Of a DNA stretch of 64,000 bases, positions 11,101 to 20,846 are shown piece by piece. Under the pieces are notes generated by a model. It was not told where the DNA came from, did not search any database, and saw only the letters and a list, made by a program, of their open reading frames with translations. The stretch is from the NCBI GenBank assembly GCA_037355855.1, contig CM074763.1:3844001-3908000 (forward strand), in the 5' to 3' direction. Each line of letters begins with the position of its first letter. Position 1 is the first letter of the stretch. The DNA comes from Pseudo-nitzschia pungens (lineage: Eukaryota; Bacillariophyta; Bacillariophyceae; Bacillariales; Bacillariaceae). A program made the position numbers and the translations under genes.

Positions 11101-13649
11101 ATAAAGCAGGGATGTCACGGACATTTCCTAGACATGTGTTCTATGGTCCTTCCCTCTATCAAGGCTTTGGTTTCATTCATCCATACCTCCTCCAAGAGTT
11201 TAGTCATATTGCCACTCTCTTTCAGGAATCTGTCAGGTCCTCTCAAACTGGTCGGATTCTCAGGCTAACTGCTGAGTCTCTCCGGCTTGAACTTGGCCTT
11301 CCTCTCCATCTTGGTGTCACACCCTATCATCCTTTTGCTTCATACGTCACTCCTTGCTGGTACAAACATGTGTGGAAGTTTTTCTCTGTTCACCCTGTGA
11401 GCTTGTTTGAAGACTTCCCAGATCTTCCTCTGCTACGTTCCAATGACTGTTATCTCATGCAAGCCTTTGTCAACGCTGGCTTCAGAGGTGCTGACTTGTC
11501 CCTCTTGAATCACATTCGAATGTCACTCAAGGCTATTTCCCTTGCTGATATTTGTACTCCAGGTGGGAAAAGACTCTCTCCCATGGCTTTCCAGCTGACA
11601 TCCTCCAATCACTTGAGGGATCATCTTGACTGGCCTAGATGTCCTCCATCTTGGCCTCCAGCAGCAAAGCGCTTATGGACTAAGGCTCTTCAGACCTGTT
11701 TTCTTCCTCCCTGTCCACCCCCTGCAGCCAGGGCACTGGCTCCTTCTTTTCACCTTGGGCATTGGCTCTCTCCCCAGACAGCTTCTCTTTGGCCTTGGTT
11801 TTTGTCTTTATCCACCAACAGAATATTCTTCAATACTTCTACTGGCTGGATTGTGAGCACCTCCCAAGGCAGGGGCAGATACAGGGTCACTTCTGAACTC
11901 ATTTCTGACAAACCAGCCTGTGCTGATGTGCTTGTCTGCCCTGTTATTTGCGGACAAGTTGTACGCGTGGTTGGGTCCTCAGCCTTTGTTTCCGAACCTC
12001 CTGACATGGATCCTCTGGAGTACAATCCATTTGATTCTCTTCCAGACTCCCCAGTAGATGCCTTTGATTCACTCTGTGCGTCTCCAAGGGTACTTCTCCA
12101 CAAATATTCCCTACCACAGGCTGGCTGTCAGCACCTTGTTGATGCTATTGAGAGTGGTACTGCCAGTGCTGTTTGTGATGGTTCATTTGATCCGGACCTT
12201 CTCAGAGGAACTTCTGCTTTCATTTTGTCACCCAATACCTCCACCAAGACTGCTTCATTGTTCCTCACAGGCTATAATTTTGTCAGTGGGTCCCCTGAGG
12301 ATCAGTCATCCTACAGGAGTGAACTGGCAGGCATCATTGGGGTTCTCACCTGTTGCACTGCTCTGGTGAGTCTTTTTGATATTGCTTCTGGCTCTATCAC
12401 TATTGCCCTTGATGGTGACACAGCTCTAAAACAGGCTGAGGGATCCTGGCCTTTGGTTATTTCCCAGAAGTCTTTTGATTATGTTTATGTCATCAGAAAC
12501 ATGATTTCTGCCCTGCCAATTTCTGTGCACTTTCAGTGGGTTCAGGGACATCAAGCTGGAATCTTTCTTGATTGGTGGGCGCTTCGCAATCATCAGGTTG
12601 ACAGCATGGCAAAGGCATTTCTCTCTGTCCATAGAGCTTCTGCCCATCACTATCCCAGACTTGTGTTTGAGCCCTGGGCTTTTTCTCTAAATGGATGCAA
12701 GTGTTCAAGGTTTGATCAGAATGCTTTGCATGTTGCCATTTCGGGTCCTCCTCTTCTTAAATATTGGCAAACCCACCATGATATCCCAATTCCACAACCT
12801 GTTTTGGGTTCCATCCATTGGTGTGCCCATCTGTCTGCCTTTAAGCATTTACCTCCTGGCATGCAAAGGTGGTTTGTCAAATTTGCTTCTGGATGCATTG
12901 GTGTTGGCAACCAACTCCTTCACTACCAGTATCAGGATCACTCCAGGTGCCCATTGTGTGATGCAGACAACGAGAAGGTTTCTCATGTGCTCTCCTGCAA
13001 GGACACTGGGGCAGTACAGCACAGTGTGTCTGCCTTCACGGGACCCCTGCAGAAGAGGCTTGAAGTTGAACAAACTGATCCATCATTGGTTGTTGCCATT
13101 GTGGATCTTCTCACCAGAGTTCGGAAGGGCCAGAGAATTTCTCCATCATCCTACTCACTTGCAATTGCTTCTGCTGTCAGAGCACAGAGGACAATTGGTT
13201 GGCACAACTGGCTTCTTGGTAGGTGGTATCCTCGCTGGTATCAAATCCAGGCTGACTACTACTCCCACATTGGAAGCAAGCGCTCTCCCAAACATTGGGC
13301 TACAGCTATCATCCATCGGTTCTTTCTTACCTCCTGGGATCTTTGGACCTATAGGAATGAACGACTCCATGGTCCTGGGGGAACCCTTGATGCTGAACAA
13401 CACCAATCTCTTGATGCTTCCATCTCCTCTGAATTGGCAATTGGTGCAGCTGGTGCACTTCCCCAGTCACACTCCCTTTTACAAACCCCTTTCCAAGTCC
13501 TACAAGGTTACACCCTGACTGCCAAGAGGCAGTGGCTTGCAACCATCCACCTTGCCAGGAAGCAGTATGCAGCGCCTGTCCAACCAGTGCAGCCATACCA
13601 ACGAGAGGCTGCTCTCCTCAGAGCCTGGCTTACTGGACCTCAGGGTTGA
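8101..13649 (+). CDS. LINE copy 1 ORF2, main part (endonuclease-RT-RNase H)
   Basis: An uninterrupted frame of about 1850 codons, stop at 13649. Domains in order: the rest of the APE endonuclease, with GIDQNADV and the ESDH motif near 8790; a linker; reverse transcriptase with NDAKGCYDR, SGCGQGNGIGP and the catalytic FVDDTD near 10580; RNase H with CDGSFD near 12175, a YRSELAGI helix, ALDGDTAL and QGHQ near 12545; a Cys/His cluster C-x2-C-x8-H-x3-C near 12950; and a C-terminal tail with WDLWTYRNERLHG. The order fits RNase H-bearing LINEs. Unlike copy 2 there is no internal stop, but the N-terminus is separated by the LTR insertion, so this copy is dead unless expressed from the 3' LTR. Confidence 0.88.
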
Positions 13650-13953
13650 TTACACTTTGTACTTTGGTTTTGTCTTCTGTTCCTGCTTCTCATCCTGTCC
13701 CCTACATTGTGATACTGGTTCTTTTCCCATTATCTTCTTTCCCATCTCTTTTTCTCTCAAGTCCCTTTTTTGTGGGACCTGTTTTGTTCCTTTCCCTGTC
13801 TGATGTTCAAGGTTTGTTTGAAAAATTTGTCGTTCTACCACTTGGGGTCCTGACTCTATGATGGAGGCGACGTTAAAGTCTGGTTACAGACTGAGTAATT
13901 TAGTTTCACCTTCGGTGATTAAAGTTATTTAAATACGTATATTATTATTATTA
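13650..13953 (+). other. LINE copy 1 3' UTR and tail
   Basis: About 300 bp after ORF2, matching the minus-strand 3' UTR of copy 2 (28591-28896) closely. It ends ttatttaaatacgtat followed by ATT repeats, the 3' tail shared by both copies. Confidence 0.8.
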
Positions 13954-15210
13954 GTTGTGTGTTGAATTGCAGTTGCGATTTGCATATATGCAATTTGCAG
14001 TATACTTTGTCTGGTCTGGTCTTTGCTTTTGGGTAGATTTGCAACAGGTGAATGGAGGTTGGAATTTTGTAACTCCAGAGCATCTCTGTGGGCTTTGTTT
14101 ATCAATTTTGTGGGATTGCTCCTAAGTTTTGTGAGCGCCCTGTGGACTTTTCCTTTGTTTGGGTTCAAAGGTGTCCTGTTGTTGCTGTTGTACCCTTTAT
14201 TTTGTTTTTGCTTCTGTACCCTTTATTGATATCATTATTGCAATTCAATTGTTTGATTCATTTTGTTAATTGATTTATTATCGATTGATTGATTCATGGC
14301 TTAACTGTCTGTACCCTTTGCAATTAGTTCGTGTCCGAACCAATCAGCGTCCAGATTGTTTATTGGTATTTGATTCTTTTCTTTGCCATAATTGAATTTT
14401 TATTTTACCAGTTGATGGTTGACATCACTTTGGATCGGTCTGGAGCGCTTTGAACTGAATTTTGGTGCAACAGGGCTCATGTCTGTAGGTTCCTTCCCTT
14501 TTTTGGGAGTTCTCCTCCATGCATCTTCCCAGACAGCAGTGCTGTGCTGGCATTCAGGTCCAGTGGAGCTGAAGGCACGGTGCTGGATGTCATGATCCTT
14601 ATGTGGTTGTTTGGGTGTTCATTACTGGGCATTTTGTTTGAGGCCAGGTGATAGTTTGCTTTCAAAATTGAGGTCTTTTGGGTTTGAAGATAATGGTCCC
14701 TTCAATGGTGCGTTCAAGTGTTCCATCATGTTGGGTGCAATAAGACTCTATGGCTTGTTTGAGGTATGCTTGGAAGGATTTGTTGGAAGCAGTGCTTCCA
14801 GTTTCATTGCTAGGAGCTGAAGCAGTACTGTTGTTACTGCTATTGCTATTTTTTTTTTCTTGAATATTGATTCTTTGGACAATTGGACCAATCATGGTCA
14901 TGCCCCAGAATTCTGCAAGGGTTGCTGTACTTGCGTTTGCTTGGATTATTGTTGTTTTCTTCTTCCTCTTCAGATTCAGCATCCGTGTCACTGTCTGAAT
15001 TAGAGCTGTTGCTTGTATTGCTCTTTGTATCAGATGACTGTCACTGCTGACGCTGTTGATATCAGAGTCATATGGATTGTTGATGAATTTTCTTTTGCTC
15101 AACCGATCGAGGGAGCTCATGTGGTCCACTATGAATGTGTATTGAAGCACATGCGGGATTCAATGAATCATTTAGAGCTTCTCATAGTGAAGCTACGCCA
15201 GCATGTGACA
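13954..15210 (-). mobile_element. Decayed gypsy A relic, copy 2
   Basis: Minus-strand remnant: a scrap of 5' LTR (about 15141-15210, ending catgtgaca), a gag C-terminal half, and a noncoding tail like that of copy 3 (49768-50394). The LTR scrap is joined to mid-gag at a shared tgtattg, so the front of the element was deleted, probably across that microhomology. On the left the relic abuts the LINE copy 1 tail. Confidence 0.7.
14662..15150 (-). pseudogene. Gag remnant of gypsy A copy 2
   Basis: An open 162-codon frame begins in the LTR/gag junction and picks up at FIVDHMSSLDRLSKRK, a conserved gypsy A gag segment. Frame changes then degrade it. The Cys/His knuckle is recognisable at DNA level around 14880-14930 but is out of frame. 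The C-terminal SNETGSTASNKSFQAYLKQAIESY matches the end of the gag at 50395-51513. This is not expected to be functional. Confidence 0.65.
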
Positions 15211-15834
15211 TGCCCAACATCTGGGAGAACGCTTGCTGCCAATTTGGGAGTAGCAGTCAGCTTAGATGTGATGCCAGAAAGGAGACCATTTGCCAAGAAG
15301 CCAGTTGTGCCAACCAATTGTTCTCTGAGCCCTGACAGCAGAAGCAATTGCAGGGGGATAGGGGGATGGATAAATGCTCCTGCCCTGACAAATCCTAGTC
15401 AGAAGATCCACAATGGCAGCAACCAAGGATGGATCAGTCTGCTCAGCCTCAAGCCTCTGCTGTAGGGGACCCTTGAAGGCAGACACACTGTGCTTGATAG
15501 CCCCAGGGTCCTTGCAGGAGAGAACATGAGAAACCTTCTCATTGTCTGTATCACACAAGGGGCACCTGGAGTGATCCTGATGCTGGTAGTGAAGGAGCTG
15601 GTTGCCCACACCAATACAGCTGGAAACAAACTTGACAAACCACCTTTGCATACCCAGAGTGAGACACTTGAAGGCAGACTGAGAAGTACACCAATGGATG
15701 GAGCTCGAAACAGGTTGGGGAAAGGGAATATCATGGTGCTGCTGCCAGTATTGGAGGATATGGGAATTTTTTCAAAATTGCCACAGTGGTTCCCAGGTGA
15801 CACCTATTTTCTGGTAGGAGGTCTTAAATGGAGG
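15211..15834 (-). pseudogene. Old LINE fragment (ORF2 C-terminal region)
   Basis: Minus-strand sequence homologous to about 29250-29800 of LINE copy 2 but clearly more diverged. The frame 15262-15651 gives MQRWFVKFVSSCIGVGNQ, then the C-x2-C-x8-H-x3-C cluster (CPLCDTDNEKVSHVLSC), then AVRAQRTIGWHNWLLG. Both ends are truncated, by the gypsy relic on one side and the foldback element on the other. It shows an older round of activity of the same LINE lineage. Confidence 0.75.
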
Positions 15835-16369
15835 ACTGAGTAATGGTTGTAAATGCTTGGAAGGCCACACATCTGACTGACACCTGAAAAACTAAAACAG
15901 TTGCAAACTTATGGATTGCCATTATTTTTTAACTACAATGGTACTATTCCTCATAGCAAGTACAAAGTAGCAACAGTTGTGTGTATAACATTTCAAATGG
16001 TATTGGTACACCAATGAGTCTTCAGATACAATTAAAGATGGTAGTATACTAGTAGACAAGTTCAATCCTAAGCTGAAAATTGGACTGTTTAACTGGTATA
16101 TCTACTCAATCCTGAGATGTTATTAAGATTGGTATACTAGTAGTATACTAAATCGAGTCATTAGATCCAGATTACAATTGTAAACTGGTATAATCTTCTA
16201 GTATTGCCATCTTTTATTTTGTCTGAAGACTTCATGTTATCAGTATACCATTCTGAACTTTATCTAACTCTACTTGCTAAAAGAAACAATCCTTGTACTG
16301 GAACTTTTTTAGTTTTTCAGGTGTCAGTCGGGCGTGCGGCCTGGCAAGCGGTAACAACCGTTATTCAGT
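15835..16369. mobile_element. MITE-like foldback element with ~70-bp inverted ends
   Basis: The two ends, about 15835-15905 and 16299-16369, are inverted copies: actgagtaatggttgt against actgaataacggttgt, aggccacac against aggccgcac, then a nearly perfect stretch gactgacacctgaaaaacta. The roughly 390-bp interior is AT-rich, has no ORF, and carries repeated tatactagtag motifs. No clear target duplication was found. A nonautonomous DNA transposon is the simplest reading. Confidence 0.6.
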
Positions 16370-16754
16370 TTGCATATTATGGTGCATGACATCAAAACAT
16401 CATCATCATCATCTATTTCATCTCTCGAAAATCAATCTGAGAAACTTCAGCACCGAAGCTATTCGTGAATCAAATTCCACGTGTTTGAACGTAAATTTTT
16501 CCAAAAGATTTGATTCAAAAATCGAAAGGCTGTCGAGTGCCAAGGATCTTGCGGAAGACGTTACTATTCATAATCTTACCTCGTAATTACCCAGTGAACC
16601 TCGTCACCGATTAAAATAATAATATCGGTTATCGGAAACAAAGTAAGATTGACACTACCTCGTATCGTACACATCATTACAACGAACCGAACTGCTGCAT
16701 CTTCCATTGGATCACCATACCAAAACAGTTTGAAATAATTAAAAAAGAAGAGTA
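16370..16754. other. Upstream region of the 851-aa plastid protein gene
   Basis: 385 bp without a recognisable gene. It contains a short cat repeat near 16395 and AT-rich sequence just before the start codon (ataattaaaaaagaagagta). No core promoter element can be named with confidence. Confidence 0.35.
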
Positions 16755-19310
16755 ATGAGGTTCTTTCTTCCACTCTCGGTGGTGACACTGTGGCTGGCCC
16801 AATCCAACGATGCTTTTCACTTGCCGGCGACATCAAGCACGTTGAACCGCAACATTTTCAGAGCAAAAACGACGGATGCTACACGCTCTGCCCTTTTCGC
16901 CAGTCAATCAAATAACAGTAATGAGAACATGAAAAGTCCTCCTGGTCGGAAACGCCAACGTCTAGTGTCAAAGATGAAAAAGTCGCTCGCATTTTTAGCG
17001 CCGGTCGCGATTGTTGGATCCTCAGTGGGCGCTGCTCTCGTAGCAAATCCCGAAACTGCAAACGCTGGGGCACCAGTGATGGCCATTCCGAAAGCAAAGC
17101 CAAACGATCCTGTCCAAAAGGCTTTTGATCGCCAAGAAATCAAGGATATGGCCGCAGCGCAGCAAGAACTATCCGCGTTTCAGGCAAAGGCTAGGGCGAT
17201 TGAGAAAGAAAGCGGACCAGCCGCACGCGATGCATTCGAAAAGGAATTCAAGGAATCCCAAAGAAGGAAGGCCGAGGAAAAGAAGGAAGGCCTTGAACAA
17301 CTTAAGCGAGATCTACTAGACCAGGGAATTGATCCGGACTTAGATATTGAAGGAACGAGACAGATAATCCTATATACTAGGGGGGTTGATCTCGGCGACG
17401 TTGACGGCACACCACATAATGTGGAGAAAAGATATCTAGAACAAGGGTCAAGCGAAGCCTTTGCCGTCCAGAAGAAAGCCCATCGTGAGATGATCAAGGC
17501 TATGGTACAGGATTTGAAGAATAGAGACAAGGATCCTCTAGTATTCTTTCGGATCAATAAAGAAAAAACTGACATGATCATGAACCTGCCTGCCGAGAAG
17601 GCAGAAGAATTGGCCGCAAAATACAACAAAAATCTTGAATTGTATGGACAAATTGCTGTGCCGAAAGAAGGTGAAAAGAGCGCCAAGGAGCTAATGGCAG
17701 AAAGTGGTAAGACAACTAAGGGAAGTGATACTAGCAAGGACGAACAGAAGCGACTTAAAGCCGAAGCAAAAGCAAAAGCTGCGGCTGAAAAGGCAGCAGC
17801 GAAAGCGGCAGCGAAGGCGGAAAAGGAAAGAGCAAAGGCCGAAAAACTTGCGGCAAAGGAAGCTGCAAAGGCCGAGAAGGAAGCAGCAAAGGAGGCTGCA
17901 AAAGCTGAAAAGGAAGCCGCGAAAGCTGCGGCGGCAGCTGCGGTACCAGCGGCTTCTACTCCTGTTGGCGATGTTGAAACCGCACCTGAGTCTGAGATTG
18001 ACGGAGATAGCGTAGCTGATCAAGGCGATTCCACTGAGGTTGCTGTGGCTGATGTATCTGAGGAAACAAATTCTGTGGGAAAAAGTAATATCGTCAAAGC
18101 ATCTGCTGTAGTGGTAACTGTTGGAGGTGGTGCTTATGCATTGAAAATGGTAAGAGACAAAGCGGCAGCTGATGAAGAAGAAAGGCAACGGCAATTCAAA
18201 ATGTTGATGGGAGAAAGCGTAGTGGATGAATCCAATGATGATGGGCTTTCCGATGAGACTTTGTCAGATACAATGTTCGTTGATGAAAACAAGGTGGAAG
18301 TCGGCCAAAAGCCATCCGAGCCAGTTGTTGAAGCCGGGAAAAAGAAGAAAAAGCGACGGGGATTGAAGTCTGTCTTCAACAAGAAGAAGAATTCTCGTGA
18401 AACAAACATTGACAACCTTGTAGCGCCTGGTGTCAAAGCTGCTGAGTTTTCGAAAACTCTTGCCAAAATCCTCACCTTTGGGGCCCCGGGACGGTTCCCT
18501 GATGTAACCAACCTTCCCGGTCCTATGCCCCTGGAAGCATTTGATCTTGACGCAGCAAGCACCATTCTTACAGAAACTCAGACGGCCGCCGGTGTGACAA
18601 AGGAAGAATCAGCAGAAATTTTCGCAAACGTGGTGAACTGCATGTTGATTGATATCGTTGATCTCGCATCTACATCTCTCAAAGAAAACGACCAAAAGGT
18701 CACGTCGGATGCTATTGGAATTGTGATCACTTTCATGGATCTAGCAGCATCTCTCTATGGCTCAATCGCTGACGGAGTTGTTATCGCCCCCGTCACTTAC
18801 GGTGGAGACATCAGTAGGAGCAAATTGGAGCAAATGTTCACTACCTATGCCATGTCTGGAATGTCGGATTTCGCAAGCATGGACGATAAATTTGACAAGC
18901 GAGTCAGCTTGTTGCAAGATGTGTTCCAAATCAATGCAAAGAAAGCGGAAGGCCTCATGATGAAGGCTATGCAGAAGAGCATGATGGAAATGATGAAGGG
19001 TGGAGAAATGCCAGCCGGTATGGAGGATATGATGAAAGGCATGGGAGATATGGGCGGAATGGGCTTACCAGGTATGGGAGACGGCGAGGAACCAGACCCA
19101 GAACAACTTAAGGAAATGTTGAGAGCATTGAAGGATTTGAAAGACTCTGGGGCTCTTCCAGAGTCGGAGCTAGCGGAGGTCAGAAAACAATTTAAGGAGG
19201 CCTTCGGGTCGAGTATTGATGACGTGATGAAAGGAGCTGGTGAAGCTGGAGATGAACTAGGAGCACAGGATAAGGAGCTTCTTGATCTGATGAAGGACAT
19301 ATTAGAGTAA
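16755..19310 (+). CDS. Plastid-targeted Lys/Ala- and Met-rich membrane protein, function unknown (851 aa)
   Basis: Single-exon gene, ATG 16755. Residues 1-20 form a signal peptide ending NDA before F21 (FHLP), the diatom plastid-import signature. A second hydrophobic stretch at about 77-97 follows KMKK and ends in ANA (102-104), like a thylakoid transfer signal. The middle is charged and coiled-coil-like. Residues of about 330-395 are a Lys/Glu/Ala helix with AAKEAAKAEKE-type repeats. A membrane segment with VVVTVGGGAYALKM lies near 452-467, resembling one in the 330-aa protein at 25427-26419. The C-terminal third is helical and has a Met-rich stretch at about 734-777 (MMKGMGDMGGMG). The family is not recognised. 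Plastid targeting is inferred from the presequence, and an envelope or thylakoid location is undecided. Confidence 0.85.
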   Translation: MRFFLPLSVVTLWLAQSNDAFHLPATSSTLNRNIFRAKTTDATRSALFASQSNNSNENMKSPPGRKRQRLVSKMKKSLAFLAPVAIVGSSVGAALVANPETANAGAPVMAIPKAKPNDPVQKAFDRQEIKDMAAAQQELSAFQAKARAIEKESGPAARDAFEKEFKESQRRKAEEKKEGLEQLKRDLLDQGIDPDLDIEGTRQIILYTRGVDLGDVDGTPHNVEKRYLEQGSSEAFAVQKKAHREMIKAMVQDLKNRDKDPLVFFRINKEKTDMIMNLPAEKAEELAAKYNKNLELYGQIAVPKEGEKSAKELMAESGKTTKGSDTSKDEQKRLKAEAKAKAAAEKAAAKAAAKAEKERAKAEKLAAKEAAKAEKEAAKEAAKAEKEAAKAAAAAAVPAASTPVGDVETAPESEIDGDSVADQGDSTEVAVADVSEETNSVGKSNIVKASAVVVTVGGGAYALKMVRDKAAADEEERQRQFKMLMGESVVDESNDDGLSDETLSDTMFVDENKVEVGQKPSEPVVEAGKKKKKRRGLKSVFNKKKNSRETNIDNLVAPGVKAAEFSKTLAKILTFGAPGRFPDVTNLPGPMPLEAFDLDAASTILTETQTAAGVTKEESAEIFANVVNCMLIDIVDLASTSLKENDQKVTSDAIGIVITFMDLAASLYGSIADGVVIAPVTYGGDISRSKLEQMFTTYAMSGMSDFASMDDKFDKRVSLLQDVFQINAKKAEGLMMKAMQKSMMEMMKGGEMPAGMEDMMKGMGDMGGMGLPGMGDGEEPDPEQLKEMLRALKDLKDSGALPESELAEVRKQFKEAFGSSIDDVMKGAGEAGDELGAQDKELLDLMKDILE

Positions 19311-19704
19311 TGGATTGAACTTCACAACAGGAGAAAATTTAAAACAAAGCGCTACATACAGTGAAGGTCTTCGGAAAAAAATTGCAAATCCGACAAGTTG
19401 TAGAAACTACGATTACTTAGTCAGAAGTTGGTTGATAACTTTGAATTCTAAACTAAGATTACAATTGAAATACATAAGGAGGACACATCTCCGCATCCTA
19501 CAATATTTTCGTTCCAAAAAGTAGTAACCAACCGTGCACCACGATTTGACGGATTTCTTGCAACCCGAATTCATTGCGTCGCAAAAGTTATGTGCGTGCT
19601 AAGTATGTTCCTTTTGTCGACTGATTCTGCCCATAGCTCCCGGGGAAATTCAGAAAAGAAAACATTGTACACATGTCAAACGAAAACTTCCGTCAAGATG
19701 ACTG
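19311..19704. other. Convergent intergenic region
   Basis: About 390 bp between the 3' ends of the 851-aa gene (plus) and the small DLGM-type gene (minus). It must hold both terminators, but no specific signal was recognised. Confidence 0.4.
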
Positions 19705-20052
19705 TCAAACCATTTTCAGATCGACAAGAATTTGAAAGGCTTTCTCGCCCAGATCATCGATATCTTCGTACTTCTTTGCAAGGTCCTTAGCTCGGCCGTT
19801 CGACAATTTTATCTTTTGTCCGTTGATAGGGAAGTTGGAATCAGGTTCTGGAGTTGCAACTTCACCCACCTCGGTACCCCAAAAAATTTTCTTCACTGTT
19901 TTTACGATTCTTGCCCTCTTCCCATAAAGTTCCGTGGTCGCTGCCCTACTGTTCGTGTTGATAATAGCAGGCTGGAATGAGTGACAGATTTTAGAGGAGG
20001 CCAGAATCAAGGCCAAAAAGAGAAACGCGGTGGATGAGTAGGTAGATTGCAT
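19705..20052 (-). CDS. Small secreted/plastid-targeted protein with C-terminal DL(G)M-type motif
   Basis: I favour the second in-frame ATG (20052) because it gives a compact signal peptide: hydrophobic AFLFLALILASS, then CHS before F26 (FQPA), a diatom plastid presequence junction. The frame also extends to an ATG at 20097 (130 aa in total). The mature part is small and basic (KRARIVKTVKKIFWG), then KLSNGRAKDLAKKYEDI and a C-terminus of EKAFQILVDLKMV. The same ending, with DLGMI, is found in the two neighbours at 22417-23973 and 25427-26419. No enzyme motif is seen and the function is unknown. Confidence 0.75.
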   Translation of the reverse strand: MQSTYSSTAFLFLALILASSKICHSFQPAIINTNSRAATTELYGKRARIVKTVKKIFWGTEVGEVATPEPDSNFPINGQKIKLSNGRAKDLAKKYEDIDDLGEKAFQILVDLKMV

Positions 20053-20846
20053 CTTGCTTCGTGCTTCGTTCGAGTTTTGATGAATTACAATGTTCATCTA
20101 AAATGTTCATCGACGAGCGCTGAATTCCATGATACCTTTTCCAGAGACCAACGGCACCCAGTAATCTTAACGTCCCACAATTTCTTCAGACTCGCAAGTT
20201 TACTGCACTAACTAAGATTACCTAGTACTATTATTCCACCTAACAAGTAATTCAGTCCGAAGAAAGAAATCGTGACGAATGCGTTCGTTCGACGCATCAT
20301 ATTCCCTTGTACAGTAAGTTACTCAACAATCGCGGGTCCATTTGCCAGCAAAAATTGGAAACCGACACGTAGGCGACGCGTGCCGATCAATGATTGGTCA
20401 ATGATCTTTCTTGTAGCAAATCAAAATTTTCACTATTATTTTTATGAAAACCTCGTTTCTCAATTTCCCTTAGCCCCTTGCGACCCGGCATGCTTTCGAA
20501 ATCTATGTTTGAAAATTGGTAGTAAGGTTAAACCTTACTTAGTAGTAGTAATGAGTACACAACACCGTAAGTAAGAGTTAACATACCGGTACGTACCGGT
20601 ACAGTAATCACGTCTCGTTACAAGTGCTAAAACAAAATAAGTTACGTGTGAATAGGTAGAACTTCGTACGTGTTCAATACTGCGGTAAAAAACAATAATT
20701 TGAAGCTTTTCTGTCATTTTTGGCAAAGTGTGAACATGAAACGATGAGCTCAGAAGAGATCAGTCCCTGAAGGAAAATCGAACTGAGCAATAATCGAAAA
20801 CAGCCTTGGGTGAACAACTCGAACCCTCTGCTTCAGATTTAAACGA
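20053..20846. other. Divergent intergenic region with an 18-bp palindrome
   Basis: About 790 bp separate two divergently transcribed genes, so it likely holds both promoters. A perfect palindrome, TACCGGTACGTACCGGTA, lies at 20584-20601. TACCGGTA-type sites recur in the other host intergenic regions of this window. No gene is supported in the interval. Confidence 0.45.

Larger units (their letters stand above)
1372..13953 (+). mobile_element. LINE copy 1 (APE endonuclease, RT, RNase H), interrupted by an LTR element
   Basis: Non-LTR retrotransposon in two pieces, 1372-2071 and 8101-13953, separated by a 6-kb LTR element with a gcaat duplication. It is near-identical to the minus-strand full-length copy at 28591-41801. 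It ends in the same 3' UTR and short ATT-repeat tail (13940-13952). Its 5' part (ORF1a, most of ORF1b and the long 5' UTR) is absent here, probably lying left of the gypsy A element at 1-1371. Confidence 0.88.

Noticed and set aside
7941..13649. A single 1902-aa host or element protein
   Set aside because: The first ~53 codons are the end of a copia LTR; the rest is LINE ORF2. The join is an insertion accident.
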